Made by a program: the position numbers and the translations under genes | Notes under the pieces: model-generated | The model's input: only the letters and a program-made list of their open reading frames with translations | The model's database searches: none | Told to the model about the DNA's origin: nothing | In this document: positions 24,937 through 37,200 of the stretch, one piece after another | Numbering within the stretch: position 1 is the first letter of the stretch | Layout: each line of letters starts with the position of its first letter | Assembly: GCF_003385235.1 (NCBI RefSeq) | Contig: NZ_PQIA01000014.1 | Location: 117,654-181,653 of the forward strand | Origin: Amycolatopsis circi | Lineage (GTDB): Bacteria; Actinomycetota; Actinomycetes; Mycobacteriales; Pseudonocardiaceae | Direction: 5' to 3' | Length of the DNA: 64,000 nt

Positions 24937-25782
24937 ATGCCCGTCACCGATCCCGGCCCGGCCGAGGACGTCGCGGAGATCCGTCGCGCGCTGGTCCGGC
25001 TGCGCGGAGCCGCGCAGGTCCCGCTGTCCTTCGGCGGCGTGGTCACGGACGGTCGCCATCTGCGGATGACCGAACTGGTCGGGAACTCGACGACGTCACT
25101 GCTCGGCCTCGTCGTCGCGGAGGGCAAAGGCCTGGGCGGGCGCGCGATCGGCGTGCGGAAACCGGTGGTGCTGCCGGACTACTACACCAGCGAAGCGATC
25201 AGCCACCACTTCGACCGTGCCGTGCAGGCCGAGGGCGTGCGCTCGGTGATGGCGGTGCCGGTGATCGTGTCCCGCACCGTCCGGGCGGTCCTCTACGGGG
25301 CCGTCCGCGAACATGTCCGGTTCGGCGACCGCTCGGTCACCGCGATGGTCGAAGTGGCCCGTGATCTGGAGCAGGAGCTGGCGATCCGCGCCGAGGTACG
25401 CCGTCGGCTAGAGCTGCTCGCGCCCGCCCCCGAGGCTGCACCCGGCGACCCGGCCGACCGCGAAACGGTGCGGGAAAGCCACGCCGAACTCCGCCGCATC
25501 GCCGCGGCGCTCGACGACCCGGACCTGCGCGATCGCCTCGACGCCGTCTGCCGCTCACTGGCTGGCGGCACTCCCGAAGGTCCGCAACCGACGCTGTCGG
25601 CGCGCGAACTGGACGTCCTGGCCGGCGCGGCAGCCGGGCAGACCAACGCGGACATCGCGGAGGCGCTCGGGGTGGGTCCGGAAACGGTGAAGAGCTACCT
25701 GCGCAACGCGATGCGGAAGCTGGACGCGAAGACCCGCCTCCAAGCGGTCAACGCCGCCCGCCGCGCAAACCTGCTGCCTTAG
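24937..25782 (+). CDS. GAF-domain LuxR-type transcriptional regulator
   Basis: This 281-residue protein has an N-terminal GAF-like sensor (about 30-150, with VVAEGKGLGGRAIG and SVMAVPVIVSRTVRAVLYG), a helical linker and a C-terminal LuxR helix-turn-helix (about 215-275, LSARELDVLAGAAAGQTNADIAEALGV). GAF-LuxR regulators near acyl-CoA ligases usually sense aromatic or acyl effectors. It is divergent from the synthetase at 23.2-24.8 kb. The short leader contains a small hairpin (24913-24928) over the GGGG ribosome-binding stretch. Confidence 0.83.
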   Translation: MPVTDPGPAEDVAEIRRALVRLRGAAQVPLSFGGVVTDGRHLRMTELVGNSTTSLLGLVVAEGKGLGGRAIGVRKPVVLPDYYTSEAISHHFDRAVQAEGVRSVMAVPVIVSRTVRAVLYGAVREHVRFGDRSVTAMVEVARDLEQELAIRAEVRRRLELLAPAPEAAPGDPADRETVRESHAELRRIAAALDDPDLRDRLDAVCRSLAGGTPEGPQPTLSARELDVLAGAAAGQTNADIAEALGVGPETVKSYLRNAMRKLDAKTRLQAVNAARRANLLP

Positions 25783-25787
25783 CCGTC

Positions 25788-25836
25788 CGTGAGGGGAACC
25801 TTCACGGACTCAGAGTCCCTCAGGGTTCCCCTCACG
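25788..25836. repeat. Dispersed palindrome of the CCGTGAGGGGAACC family, convergent terminator
   Basis: Outer arms of 13 bases (25788-25800 and 25824-25836) and inner arms GGACTC/GAGTCC (25806-25818) form a long hairpin with a 5-base internal mismatch. It lies between the convergent LuxR and DAHP synthase genes and overlaps the DAHP synthase stop codon, so it is probably a shared terminator. Relatives occur at 36630-36684 and 63879-63905. Confidence 0.85.
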
Positions 25837-26845
25837 ACCTGCCCGCGACCCGAGCACCCCGCGCCCGGCTGGCCAGCGCCAGCGACTCCAGCAACGGAAC
25901 AGTCCGCTCCCACCCGAGACAAGGATCCGTCCGGCTCACCGCCGGATCAGCGGGCACCCGCTCCGGATCCTGTGCCCCGTCACGCAAATACGACTCGATC
26001 ATCACCCCGGCGACCGCGGCCCCGTCGCGAATCTGCCCCGCCACGTCGGCGATCACCCCCGGCTGCCGGTTGTGGTCCTTCCCGCTGTTCCCGTGCGAGG
26101 CATCGACCACCGCTCTTCGCGGCAACCCGGCCTCCCCCAGCACCGCCATCGCCTCGGCGACCGACGCCGCGTCGTAATTCGGCACCGGGCCCCCGCGAAG
26201 AACCAGGTGCGCGTCCGGATTCCCGCTGCTGCGCAAGGTTTTCATCCGCCCGTCCACGCCGAGCCCCGGAAACGCGTGCGCCGCCCCGGCCGCGCGGATC
26301 GCGTCCACCGCGGGTCCCAGCCGTCCGGACACGCAATTCTTCATCCCCACCGGCATCGGCAGCCACGACGCCAGCTGCCGGTGCGGCTGGCTGGCCACCG
26401 TCCGCGCGCCGATGGCGCCCCAGCTCACCGTGTCCGCGACATACGGCGCCAGCACCGGATGCACGAACTCGTACGCCAGCGGCAGTCCCGTCGCCGCCGC
26501 GTCGAGCAGGAACTGGCGGCCCAGCCGGACGCCCGTGGCGAGGTCGCCTTTGCCGTCCAGCGTCGGGTCCGGCAGGAACCCGGTCCAACCGGTGACCGAA
26601 CGCGGTTTTTCCAAGTAGGCCCGCAAAACCAGTACAAGATCGTCGGAATATCGAGCCGCCGCACCGGCCAGCAGCCCAGCGTACTCCAGCGCCGCCTCCG
26701 GATCGTGCACCGAGCACGGTCCCGCGATCACCAGCAGCCGCGGATCGCGCCGGGCCAGCACCGCCGAGGCCGTTTCGCGGTGCCGCGCGATGTCGGGCGC
26801 GAGCCCCGCGGTCACCTCCACCGGGCTGGGCAACGTGTCCTGCAT
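25832..26845 (-). CDS. aroG: Type I 3-deoxy-D-arabino-heptulosonate-7-phosphate (DAHP) synthase
   Basis: This 337-residue enzyme condenses phosphoenolpyruvate with erythrose-4-phosphate, the first shikimate step. Motifs are LLVIAGPCSVHD, RAYLEKPRSVTGWTG, MPVGMKNCVSG and VVDASHGNSGKDH. Actinobacteria normally use a type II enzyme for housekeeping, so this E. coli-like type I enzyme looks dedicated to the siderophore operon, supplying chorismate for dihydroxybenzoate. It follows the exporter with no gap (TAG then ATG) and is the last gene of the operon. The stop codon lies in the terminator palindrome. Confidence 0.9.
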   Translation of the reverse strand: MQDTLPSPVEVTAGLAPDIARHRETASAVLARRDPRLLVIAGPCSVHDPEAALEYAGLLAGAAARYSDDLVLVLRAYLEKPRSVTGWTGFLPDPTLDGKGDLATGVRLGRQFLLDAAATGLPLAYEFVHPVLAPYVADTVSWGAIGARTVASQPHRQLASWLPMPVGMKNCVSGRLGPAVDAIRAAGAAHAFPGLGVDGRMKTLRSSGNPDAHLVLRGGPVPNYDAASVAEAMAVLGEAGLPRRAVVDASHGNSGKDHNRQPGVIADVAGQIRDGAAVAGVMIESYLRDGAQDPERVPADPAVSRTDPCLGWERTVPLLESLALASRARGARVAGRS

Positions 26846-28201
26846 CTAACGGCTCCTTTCCTTAGGCAGCTTCGCCGCCCCGGCAGCCGCCACCACGACC
26901 AGTCCGAGCACCCACCAGAACGTGTCCGCGAAGGCCGCCGCGACGTCGACACCCCTTGCGGCCAACCGGTTTTGCAACACCAACGCAAGTACAGCGGTCC
27001 CAACCGAACCACCGAGCGTGTTCAGCAAATTCAGCGCGCCAGCCGCTTTCGGCAGCTGCGTTTTCTCCAGGCTGCGATACACCAATGCCAGCACCGGCGC
27101 ACTGATCATCGCCGCCCCGAATCCCCGCAGCAACAACGAAACGACCAACACGACATCCGGAAGTTCCGGGCCCAGCCGAGTGAACGCCGCCGTTCCCAGC
27201 GCGACCAGCCCGATCCCGGACAACACCAGCGTCCGCGGCGCCACCCGATCCACTATGCGATGCACCAGCACCGATCCCGCAGCCGCGCCGATTCCCTGTG
27301 GCACCAAGAGCAACCCGGTGTCCCACGCATCCAATCCGGCACCGCGACGCAGATACAGCGGCAGCAGGAACATCGTCCCGAATACCGACGCACCCAGTAC
27401 CACCAGCGCCAACGCGGCAGCGCCGAAAGGTGGTCGAGTGAACAATCGCGGATCCAACAACGGTGCCCGCACTCGCAGCCCGTGCCGGACAAACGCGGCC
27501 AGCATCAGCAAACCCACCACGACGGCCGCCGAGGAAGCCAGCTTCGGAGATCCGTCGGAGAAGCCGGTGAGCCCGAACACCACCGCGGCCAGGCCTGGCG
27601 AAAGCAAAGCCGCACCACGGAAATCGAACGGCTCGCGCGGGTCCGTCGGCTGGTCCGCCGTGACATACCGCAGTCCGAGCAGCACCGCGACCACGCCGAC
27701 CGGCAAGTTGACATAAAACAGCCAGGGCCAGTCCGCGAGGTTGAGAATCGCCCCGCTCGCCAGCGGACCCAGCACCGGCGACAGCAACGGCACCACGCCG
27801 ACGACGCTGATCAGCCGTCCGATCCGCTCCGGCCCGGCGGCCCGCGCCAGCAACGCCTGCCCGGTAGGCGGCAGCAACCCGCCAGCGAGCCCCTGCAGCA
27901 CGCGGAACGCGACCAGCATCGGCAGTGAACTCGCCAGCCCGCACAACAGCGACGCCAGCACGAACCCGACCACCGCGGTCAGCCAGGTCCGCCGTCCGCC
28001 GAACCGTGCGGCCAGCCAGCCCGACGCGGGCACCGCGGCCACCACCGCGAGCAGGTATGCCGTGGTGACCCATTGGACCTCAGTGACAGACGCGTCGAAC
28101 CGCTGCGTCAGCGTCTCGACGCCGACCGAGACGATCGTGCTGTCGAGCGTCGCCATGAACGTGCCCAGCACGAGCACGAACGCGGTCCGCCACAGGCTCA
28201 C
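26846..28201 (-). CDS. MFS exporter, DHA2 (14-helix) type, probable siderophore efflux
   Basis: This 451-residue transporter has [15 protein letters not shown] in helix 1 and [21 protein letters not shown], both typical of the DHA2 drug-proton antiporters, and about 14 hydrophobic segments. It lies between the NRPS and the DAHP synthase in one operon, so export of the finished siderophore is the likely role. The GTG at 28201 overlaps the NRPS stop as GTGA; GTG 28210 is an in-frame alternative. Confidence 0.85.
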   Translation of the reverse strand: MSLWRTAFVLVLGTFMATLDSTIVSVGVETLTQRFDASVTEVQWVTTAYLLAVVAAVPASGWLAARFGGRRTWLTAVVGFVLASLLCGLASSLPMLVAFRVLQGLAGGLLPPTGQALLARAAGPERIGRLISVVGVVPLLSPVLGPLASGAILNLADWPWLFYVNLPVGVVAVLLGLRYVTADQPTDPREPFDFRGAALLSPGLAAVVFGLTGFSDGSPKLASSAAVVVGLLMLAAFVRHGLRVRAPLLDPRLFTRPPFGAAALALVVLGASVFGTMFLLPLYLRRGAGLDAWDTGLLLVPQGIGAAAGSVLVHRIVDRVAPRTLVLSGIGLVALGTAAFTRLGPELPDVVLVVSLLLRGFGAAMISAPVLALVYRSLEKTQLPKAAGALNLLNTLGGSVGTAVLALVLQNRLAARGVDVAAAFADTFWWVLGLVVVAAAGAAKLPKERSR

Positions 28202-31200
28202 CGCAGCCACTCGCCCGCGTCCTCGTCCAATCGCGAGGGAAGCTCGGCCAGGAATCGCAGCAGGTCCGCGACCAGCGACCGGGCTTCCGCAGCCGTCAGA
28301 ACCCCGGCCTGGTAACCGAATACGCCGGACCAGCCGCCTGCGAGTTCGGGCACTACGGTCACCGTCATCGGGTAGTGCGTGCGCTCGCGGAACCGGGTCC
28401 CGGTGGTTGTCAGCCCCGGGGCCGGTTCGCGCAGTTTCGCCGGGTCCACCGGGTAGTTCTCGAACACGACGAGGCTGTCGAACAGCCGCTCTCGCCCAGT
28501 CAGTGCGGCCAGTTCAGCGAGGCCGACGTGCTGATGCGTGAGCAGTTCCTGTTGCCGCGCTTGAGTTTTCCTCATGGTCTCCCCCACCGTTCCGGCAAAC
28601 CGGACCCGCACCGGAACAGTATTGGCGAGCAGGCCGAGGATTTCCTCGACACCGTCCACTTCGGACGTCCGCCCGGACACCATCGCCCCGAAAGCGACAT
28701 CGTCGACCCCGGCCCGAGCCGCGAGCACCGCCGCCCACGCGCCCTGCAGCAATGTCCCCGCCGTGACGCCGTGTTTGGCACCAGCTTGAGTCAGCTCGGC
28801 GACCAGCGGAGCGTCCACAGTGAACAGTTCCGGCTCGACCGCCGCGGGCTGTCCACTCAGGAGTTTCCGCGACGGCAGATCGGCCAATTCCGTTCGCCAA
28901 GCATGCCCGCTGACCGCGTGGTCCCGCGCCGCGAGCCACCGCGTGTACCGCGACACCGGCACGGCCTCCGGCAGCGACTCGCCGGAATACCCCGCGAACA
29001 ACTCGGCCAGGATCCGCGGTGCAGACCAGCCGTCCGACAGCAGGTGATGGCTGGTCAGCACGAGTTCATGCCGGTCCGGGCCGTGCCGGAGCACAGTGAC
29101 CCGCAGCAACGGACCCGCACTGAGATCGAACGGCTCGGCGAGGTCTTCCGCGAGCAACCGCTCGACGTCCTCGGCAACTTCGCGCACACGGAAGCCGACC
29201 TGAGGTTCCGTGGGCAGCACCTGCACCTCGTGCCCGGCCGGGAAGACCGCGCTCAGGTTTGGATGCCGCCGCACCAAGGCGTTCGCCGCAGCCGCCAACG
29301 CGCGTACGTCCAGTGCTCCGGCCAGCGAAAACGCCGCCTGAACCGGGTACGGATCCTCATCCGCCGCCCGCGACTCGCGCAGGATCAGCTCCTGTAGCGG
29401 CGTCAACGGCAGCAGCTCGCCAGCCGGTACCGACGCGGCCAGCGCAGCGAGTTCCTCCTGGAACGCCGCACCCAACGCGGCGACCTCGTCCGCACTGAAC
29501 TCCGAGGACGGCCAGGTGAACCGCACCGCCAGTCGGTCGTCGCGCACCATCGCGTTCACCATCAGCGCGTGCCCGGGCGGTGCTCCGGCGGAGCCGAGCG
29601 GATCGGCGTCCGGCGGGCGCTGCCACGGCGTCTCCGCCTGCGGTGCCGCCTCGAACCGGCCGAGGTAGTTCCAGCTGACGTCTGCCCCCGTCGAGGTTCC
29701 GCCGAGGATTCCGTACCCGAGCCCGTCGCCAGCGGCGCGGAGCTGATCGCGGACGGAGGCGATCGCCGTCTCCCCTTCTGGCGAGGTGATCCGCGCCGGG
29801 TACATCGCGGTGAACCAGCCGACCGTCCGCGACAGGTCGACCGCTCCGGCGAAGTCCGGCGTGTGATCCGGACGGCCGTGGCTCTCCAACGCGACGAGCA
29901 ACTCCGAGCCGCGCCAAGCCCGTGCGAAAGCGGTAAGCAGCACGGCATCGGGGCCGGTCCGGTACGCGCCCGGCAACGTCGTCAGCACCGCCTGCGTGAT
30001 CTCCTCCGACACCTCGATCTCGTGGTGCCGCGCGGTCCCGCTAACCGGACGGGAGGATGCCGAAACCCGTTGCCAGTGTGGACTTTCCGCCTGCCGCGCC
30101 GGTTTAGCAGCCGCCAACGCGCGAGCCCAGCCGAGGAACGACGGCCCGCGTTCCGGCAGCTGGTGGCCGAGATAAGCCTGCTCAAGGTCGTCGAGCAGGA
30201 TCCGCCACGACACCGCGTCCACGACGAGATGGTGTGCGACCAGCGCGAGCCGCCCCGGACGCGCGGGCCCGGCATCCACCCACACCGCACGCAGCATCGG
30301 TCCGGTCCGCGGGTTCATCGCAGACCGGACCGCCGCGATCTGGTCGTCCAGGAGCGCCCGAAGATCCGCGTCCTCGCCCGCCGGGACGACCATCAGCACG
30401 TCCGCCCCGGTCACCGCGCCAGGTTCCGGGACGCGCAGCACCTCGCCCGCCAAGTGCGAACGCAGCATGTCGTGCCGTTCAAGCACCGCGTCGAGCGCCG
30501 TCCGCCACTTCGGCACGTCGCCGCCGGACGGCACGCACACCTCGACCCACTGGCAGAACCCGTCCGCGTCCGAACCAGCGCGTTCCAGCAGCTCACGCAT
30601 GACGGGCGTCAGCGGCGCATCGCCGACCGCTGGCGTGAGATCCGGCGACACCACCACGGTCCTGTCACCGCAGCGGGCAGCGATCCCAGCGATCGTGCCG
30701 CCCTCGAACACATCCCGCGCGGTCAGGTGCAGCCCCTCCCGTCGAGCGCGCGCGACCAGCCGGAGCGACGCGATGCTGTCGCCGCCAGCGTCGAGGAACC
30801 CGTCGTCGATCGTGACGTCCGGGCCGAGCAGCTCTCGAACCACTTGCAGCAGCAAGGTTTCCGCCCCCGGGGCCGGTTGGCGAGCCGCCGCGACGGTGCG
30901 CGGACCGGGCGCGGGCAACGCGGCCCGATCGAGCTTGCCGCTGGGCCCGAGCGGCAGCCGCTCCAGCGAGAGCACCGCCGACGGCACCATGTGCGCAGGC
31001 AGCTCAGCGGCCAGATACTCGCGCAGCGCGGCCGGATCCGGGTCCGCGCCGTCGACCGGCACGACGTAGCCGACGAGCCGCCGGCCCCTCGGCCGGTCCT
31101 CGCGCACGAGCACGACCGCGGCCCGCACGTCCGGATGCCGTGCCAGCGCCGATTCGATCTCGCCCGGCTCGATCCGGAACCCGCGCAGTTTGACCTGCTG

Positions 31201-34200
31201 GTCGGCGCGGCCGAGGAACACCAACTGCCCGTCCGGCCGCCAGCGCACGAGGTCGCCGGTGCGGTACATCCGGTCGCCGGGCGCGCCGAACGGGTCGGCC
31301 ACGAACCGCTCCGCGGTCTGCCCCGGCCGGTTCACATAGCCGCGCGCGAGCTTCGGGCCGGCGAGATACAGCTCGCCGGTGACGCCGCTCCCGACCGGCC
31401 GCAGTCCCGCGTCCAGCACATACGCCCGCACCTGCGGGTCCGGCCGGCCGATCGGCAGCGGCCCGGGGTCGTCGGCGGAGTACGCCCAGGTCACGGAGTT
31501 GATCGTGACCTCGGTCGGGCCGTAAGCGTTGAACAGCGCCCGCCGGTCGCCCCAGCGGTGCGCCAGCTCCGGGTCGAGCCGTTCGGCGCCGACCACGAAG
31601 AACACCTCCGGGTCCACCATCGCGTCGTCCGGCATCGCGGACAGGAACGACGGCAGCAGGTTCAGCCCGGTGACGCGGTGTTCGGCAGCGTAGGCGAGCA
31701 GGTCGTCGCCGGAACCGCGGACCTCCTCCGGCGCGATCACCGAGGTGCCGCCGGACAGCAGCGGCAGGAAGAACTGCCAGTACGACACGTCGAAGCTCGT
31801 GGACGCGAAGTGCAGGTACCGCTCGCCGTGCCGGATGCCGACGATGTCCTCCTGCAGCGCCACCAGACTCGGAATGCCGCGGTGCGTGATCGCGACGCCC
31901 TTGGGTTTTCCGGTGGTGCCGGATGTGTAGATGACATAGGCCAGCGATTCCGGCGACGGGTCTATGTCGTCCCAAGTAGACCGTCCACTCAGGACAAATG
32001 GATCGATCACCGGAATGCCGAAGCCCGGGTCCGAAGTGGACACCACGGCAGCAGGCGCGCTGTCTTGCACCAGATGCGCCAGGCGTTCCGCCGGGTAGGT
32101 CGGGTCCATCGGCACGTGCACCGCCCCGGCCTTGAGCACGCCGAACAGCGCGACGACCAGATCGATGTCCCGTTCCAGCAGCACCGCGACCGGGTCCTGC
32201 TCGTGCACGCCAGCGGCGCGCAACGCGTGGGCGAGCTGGTTCGCCTTCCGGTCCAGTTCCGCGTAGGTCAGCCGACGATCCCGGCACACCACGGCTTCGG
32301 CGTCCGGAGTTTCCCGCACCCAACGGGCGAATTCCGCCAGGCAGGTACCGGCTTCCCGCCGAGGCTCAGGCCCGGCTCCTTGCTGAAGCAGAGCTGCTTC
32401 CTCTTCTGTGCCAAGAGAACGCAGCCGCGCGACCGGTTGCTGCGGATTCGCCACGATCTCGTGCAGCAGCGTCGTCAGCCAGCGGCCGTAAGCCTTCACC
32501 GTCGACTCGTCGAAGGCGTGCGGCTGATAGCCGAGGCCGATCGAGATCTCGTCGCCGGGCAGCACGATCACCGTCAGCGGGTAATGAGTCGCGTCGGTGA
32601 TGTCGACGCCAGCGAGGTCGAGCCCAGGCGCGAGCGGTTCGCGGTTCCGGCTGGAGAGCGGGAAGTTCTCCATGACCAGCATCGTGTCGAACAGATCGCC
32701 GACGCCCGCCGCGCGCTGGATGTCCGGCAGGCCGAGATGATGGTGGTCGGTGAGCCGTGCGTTCTCGTCCTGCACTCGCGCCAGCACTGCGGCGGCCGGA
32801 TCGGACAGAGCGAAGGACACCCGCACCGGGATGGTCGTGCCGAACTGGCCGATCATCGCTTCCACGCCCGGAACGTCGGACGGACGGCCGGACACCGGGC
32901 AGCCGAACACCACGTCCTGGCGTCCGGTGAGCCGAGCCAGCAGAACGCCCCACGCGGTCTGGAACACCGCCGTCGACGTCACACCGCGTTCCCGGGCGAA
33001 AAGGCGCAACTGTTCGCTGAACTCCGCGCCGAGTCCCACCCAGGTCCGTTGTGGACGGTCTGAAGTGGACTCCGTGGTCGACGGGGCGAGACGAGTCCCT
33101 TCTTCCAGCCCAGCCAACGCGGTCTGCCATGCCTCGACTGCGGCGTCGTGATCGCGAGCGGCCAGCACGCGGTGATACTCGGCGAGCGGCGGCGCGACCG
33201 GAGCGGCTGGTCCACCGTTCAGCTCGGCGTAGGTGGCCAGCAGGGCACGGCCGACGAGCGGCATCGACCAGCCGTCGAGCAGTGCGTGATGGATTGTCAG
33301 CACCAGCCGGTGTTCGGCCAGGCCAAGGGTGAGCAGCAGAAACCGGATCAGCGGCGGCACCGCTGGGTCGAACGGCCGGGCCAGCTCGGCCGCGCATTCG
33401 TCGTCGGCGTTCACCGGGTGTTCGACGTACCGCCAGTCGAGATGCACGTTGGCAGGCACGACCTGCACGACGTCGCCTGCCGCCGTGGTGTGCAGGTGGA
33501 CGCGCAGCGCCGGGTGCCGCCGCAGCAACTCTTCGGCGGCGGCTCGCATCCGGTCCGGATCGAGCTTCCCTTCCAGCCGGGTGACCGCCTGCACGGTGTA
33601 GACGTCCGGCCCGCCGCGAGTCAGTGTGTGGAACGACAGCCCGGCCTGCAGCGGTGTCGCGGGCAGGACATCGGCGATCGGACCTTGCTTTTCGAGGGCG
33701 TCGATGTCGTCCTGGGTGATGGTGACCAGCGGAAGGTCCGACGGGGTGAGCCCGCCGACGTTCTCCCGCGCATGCACTGCCAACGTAGCCAGCGCAGCGG
33801 TCCACGCTTCTTGCAGACGCTCGACCTCTTCCGGCGGCAGTACCCGGCTCGCGGCGGTCCATTCGACGGTGATCCGCGGGACGCCTTCCTCGCGGACGAA
33901 ACAGTTCAGCGCCAGGACCTGTTCCAGCGCCTTCGCGGGCGGCTCGATGACCGCGAACGGATCCTCGTCCGGCAGCTGCCAGCCGCCGGACAGCGGGGTG
34001 AACCGGCCGAGGTAGTTGAGGAGAACGTCCGGCATTTCGGGCACGAACTCAGCACCGGGGTCGAGATACCGGAGGACGCCGAAGCCGATCCCGCCGTCCG
34101 GCACTGCTCGGCGCGCTTCCTTTACCGTGCGCAGCAACCGATCGAGAGTGTCCACTCCAGACAGTTCGATGCGGACCGGGTATTCGGCGGTGAACCAGCC

Positions 34201-37200
34201 GACGGTGCGGGCAAGGTCCAAGCCTTCGCGGCCGTGGCCTTCCATCGTGACGGTCATCGCGTCCTCGTTGCCGCGCAGCGTCAGCACGAGGGCGGCGAGC
34301 AGCACCTCGTCGACACCTGCGCGGTAGGCGGCGGGCAGCGTCGTGAGGATCGCCGTGCTTTCCTCTTCGGTGGCGACGGTGACCGAACGTTGTGCAGTGG
34401 CAACGGTATCTCGCATCGGGTCGAGCTTGCTCTTCTGCGTCGACCGCCAGTATTCGAGTTCGCCGCGCCGCGCACCGTTCGCGCCCTGTTCGGCGAGCGC
34501 CAGGGCATGCCGTCGCCAGGAATTGCGCACGGGTTCGAGCACCCCGCCCTCGCACGCCGTCTGCAGATCAGGCAGCAGGATCCGCCACGAAACCCCGTCG
34601 ATCGCCAGGTGGTGCACGACGATCACCAACTGGTCCCCCACCAGCGCGACCCTCAGCATCGCACCGGCGCGTGGGTCCAATTCGGACGCCAGCCGCTCCG
34701 CCACCTCGGCCGGATTCCCGGTCGCCTCGCTGACCGACGCCGCGACTGCTCCGCGCGGGCGGATCACCAACGAGCCATCGGATTCGACGCGAAGCCGCAA
34801 CACGTCGTGGTGATCGAGAATCGTCTGAACGCCTTCGACCAAGCCGGGCACCGGGCCGCCGACTCGAAGCACTGTCCACTGTGCATAGCCGGCGATCGCG
34901 TCCAGATCGGGATTCAGGTCGAACAACGTCCGCACGATCGGCGGTGCCGGAACCTCGCCGATCGGCTCGTCCGGTTCACTGTCCGGTTCGGACAGATCCC
35001 GGCTCGCCGCCGCCAAGGCCGCGAAACTGCGCCGCGCCAGCAAATCCCGCGGCCGCAGATCCAACCCGTGCGTCCGCAAGCGACTGCTCACGCTGATCGC
35101 TGTGATGCTGTCACCGCCCAGAGCGAAGAAATCGTCGTCGACCGCGACTCGCTCCACGCCGATTACCTCGCCGATCGCGGCGCACAGCAACCGTTCCCGC
35201 TCGGTCCGCGGCTCGCGTCCGCCGTCTGCCGCCGCAGGTGCGGGCAGCGCGGCCCGGTCGAGTTTCCCGTTGCTGGTCACCGGAAGTTCGTCCAGCACCA
35301 CGACTGCCGCTGGAACCATCGCCTCCGGCAACCGCTGCGCGAGTGTCGCGCGGACGTCATCCGCCACCAGCCCAGCGCCGACGACATACCCGATCAGCCG
35401 CGGCCCGCGCACCGCCGCGGCAGCAGCCCGCACTCCCGGCACCGCGCCGAGCGCACCCTCGACCTCGCCCAATTCGACCCGGTGGCCGCGAATCTTGACC
35501 TGCCCGTCGCGCCGCCCCAGATACTCCAGCCCACGACCGGGCGCCCAGCGCACGACGTCGCCGGTGCGATACATCCGCTCCCCCGGCGGCCCGAACGGAT
35601 CGGCGACGAAGCGTTCCGCCGTTCCGCCCGGACGGCCGAGGTAACCGCGAGCCAGATGCGGCCCGGCGAGGTACAACTCCCCGCGACTGCCCGGCAGCAC
35701 CGGCCGCAGCGCGGCGTCGAGCACGTACGCCCGCGTGCCCGGCACCGCGAACCCGATCACCGGTTCGTCCCCGGTGATCACCGCGCTCGCACCGTCCACA
35801 GTGGCCTCAGTCGGGCCGTAAATGTTGCGCGCCCGGATGCCGGACGACGCGATCCGCTGCCATAACGCCGGAGGCGTCGCCTCGCCGCCGAGCACCAGCA
35901 ACGCCGGGTCGAGCGAACCCGCGTCCAGCAACGGCGCGGCCATCGACGGCGTCGTGTCGATGACGTCGATCCGGTCGCGCAGGAAAGCGGCATGCAGCGC
36001 GTCGACATCGCGCGCGGTTTCCGTGTCGTAGACGTGCAATTCGTGCCCGCACAGCATCCACAGCAACTGCTCGATCGCCGAGTCGAAGGCGAACGAGTAT
36101 GTGTGCGCCACCCGGAGCCGCCGCCCCTGCGCAGTCTCGGCGACGGTGGTCGCGCGATGGTTCCGCAGCAACGTCTCCAGCCCGCCGGACCGGACCAGCA
36201 CTCCCTTGGGCCGCCCGGTAGAACCTGAGGTGAAGATGACGTACGCGAGGTGTTCCGGATGACGGTCCACATCGGACAGATCCGCCGCCGAGTACCCGGC
36301 GATCTCGTCCCGTACCGCCGGATCGTCCAACCGAAGCTGCGGTACGTCCGGGAGCAGATCCGAGTCCGTCACGACGAGCTTCGGGGTCACCTCGGCGACC
36401 AGCGAGCGCAACCGTTCCGCCGGATGCGCCAAGTCCAGTGGCAAGAACGCGGCCCCAGCGTCGAGAACCGCCAGGAGCGCCACCACCAGATCGACCGACC
36501 GGGGCAACGCCAGCGCCACCACGTCGTCCGCGCCGACGCCCCGCGCCCGCAACGCCCGCGCCAGCCGGTGCACCCGGCCCAGCACCTCGTCGCCGGTGAG
36601 CCGCTCGTCGCCGCAGACCAGTGCAGTCTGTCCGTGAAGGACTCCTTGAGGGAATCTGATTCCCTCAAGGAGCCCTTCACGGACCTCTGGCGCGGCAATG
36701 GCGGGAGTCGACCACTCGGCGAGCAAGGCGTCGACGTCCGGAACCAGGTCCACCCCGCCGACCACCGGAGCGTCCGCCCCGGTGAACGCCGAGAGCAACG
36801 CCTTCAACGCCGCGAGCTGCGCATCGACACCAGCCTGATCCTGCGACCGGGCGTCGACCTCGAACCCGAGCAACAGCCCGCCGCCAGCCGTCGGCAGGAC
36901 GCTGAGCCCCATGTCCTCCGGCGGCCCGCCCGCGACGTTCCGCATCGTCCCGCGCGCCTCGCCGAACGTCAGCTCCAAGTCGAACGCCTTGAGGTTGATC
37001 CCACGGCCGTGCAGCAACGCACCCGCGCCGGGCACCGCCAGATCCTGCGGCAGGTTCTCGCCTCGGTACCGCTGGTGCGCGCGCATTTCCCGCAGCGCCT
37101 CCGCGACCCGCGCGGTCAGCTCCTCCGGACGGTCGCCCGGCTGCACGCGAACCCGCAACGGCAGCACGTTGACCGCCATCGCCGGAGTACGCAACGCCGC

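Noticed and set aside
29569..33063. A 1164-codon + strand frame inside the NRPS
   Set aside because: Antisense to well-formed C, A, T and E domains; Arg/His-rich with no domain.
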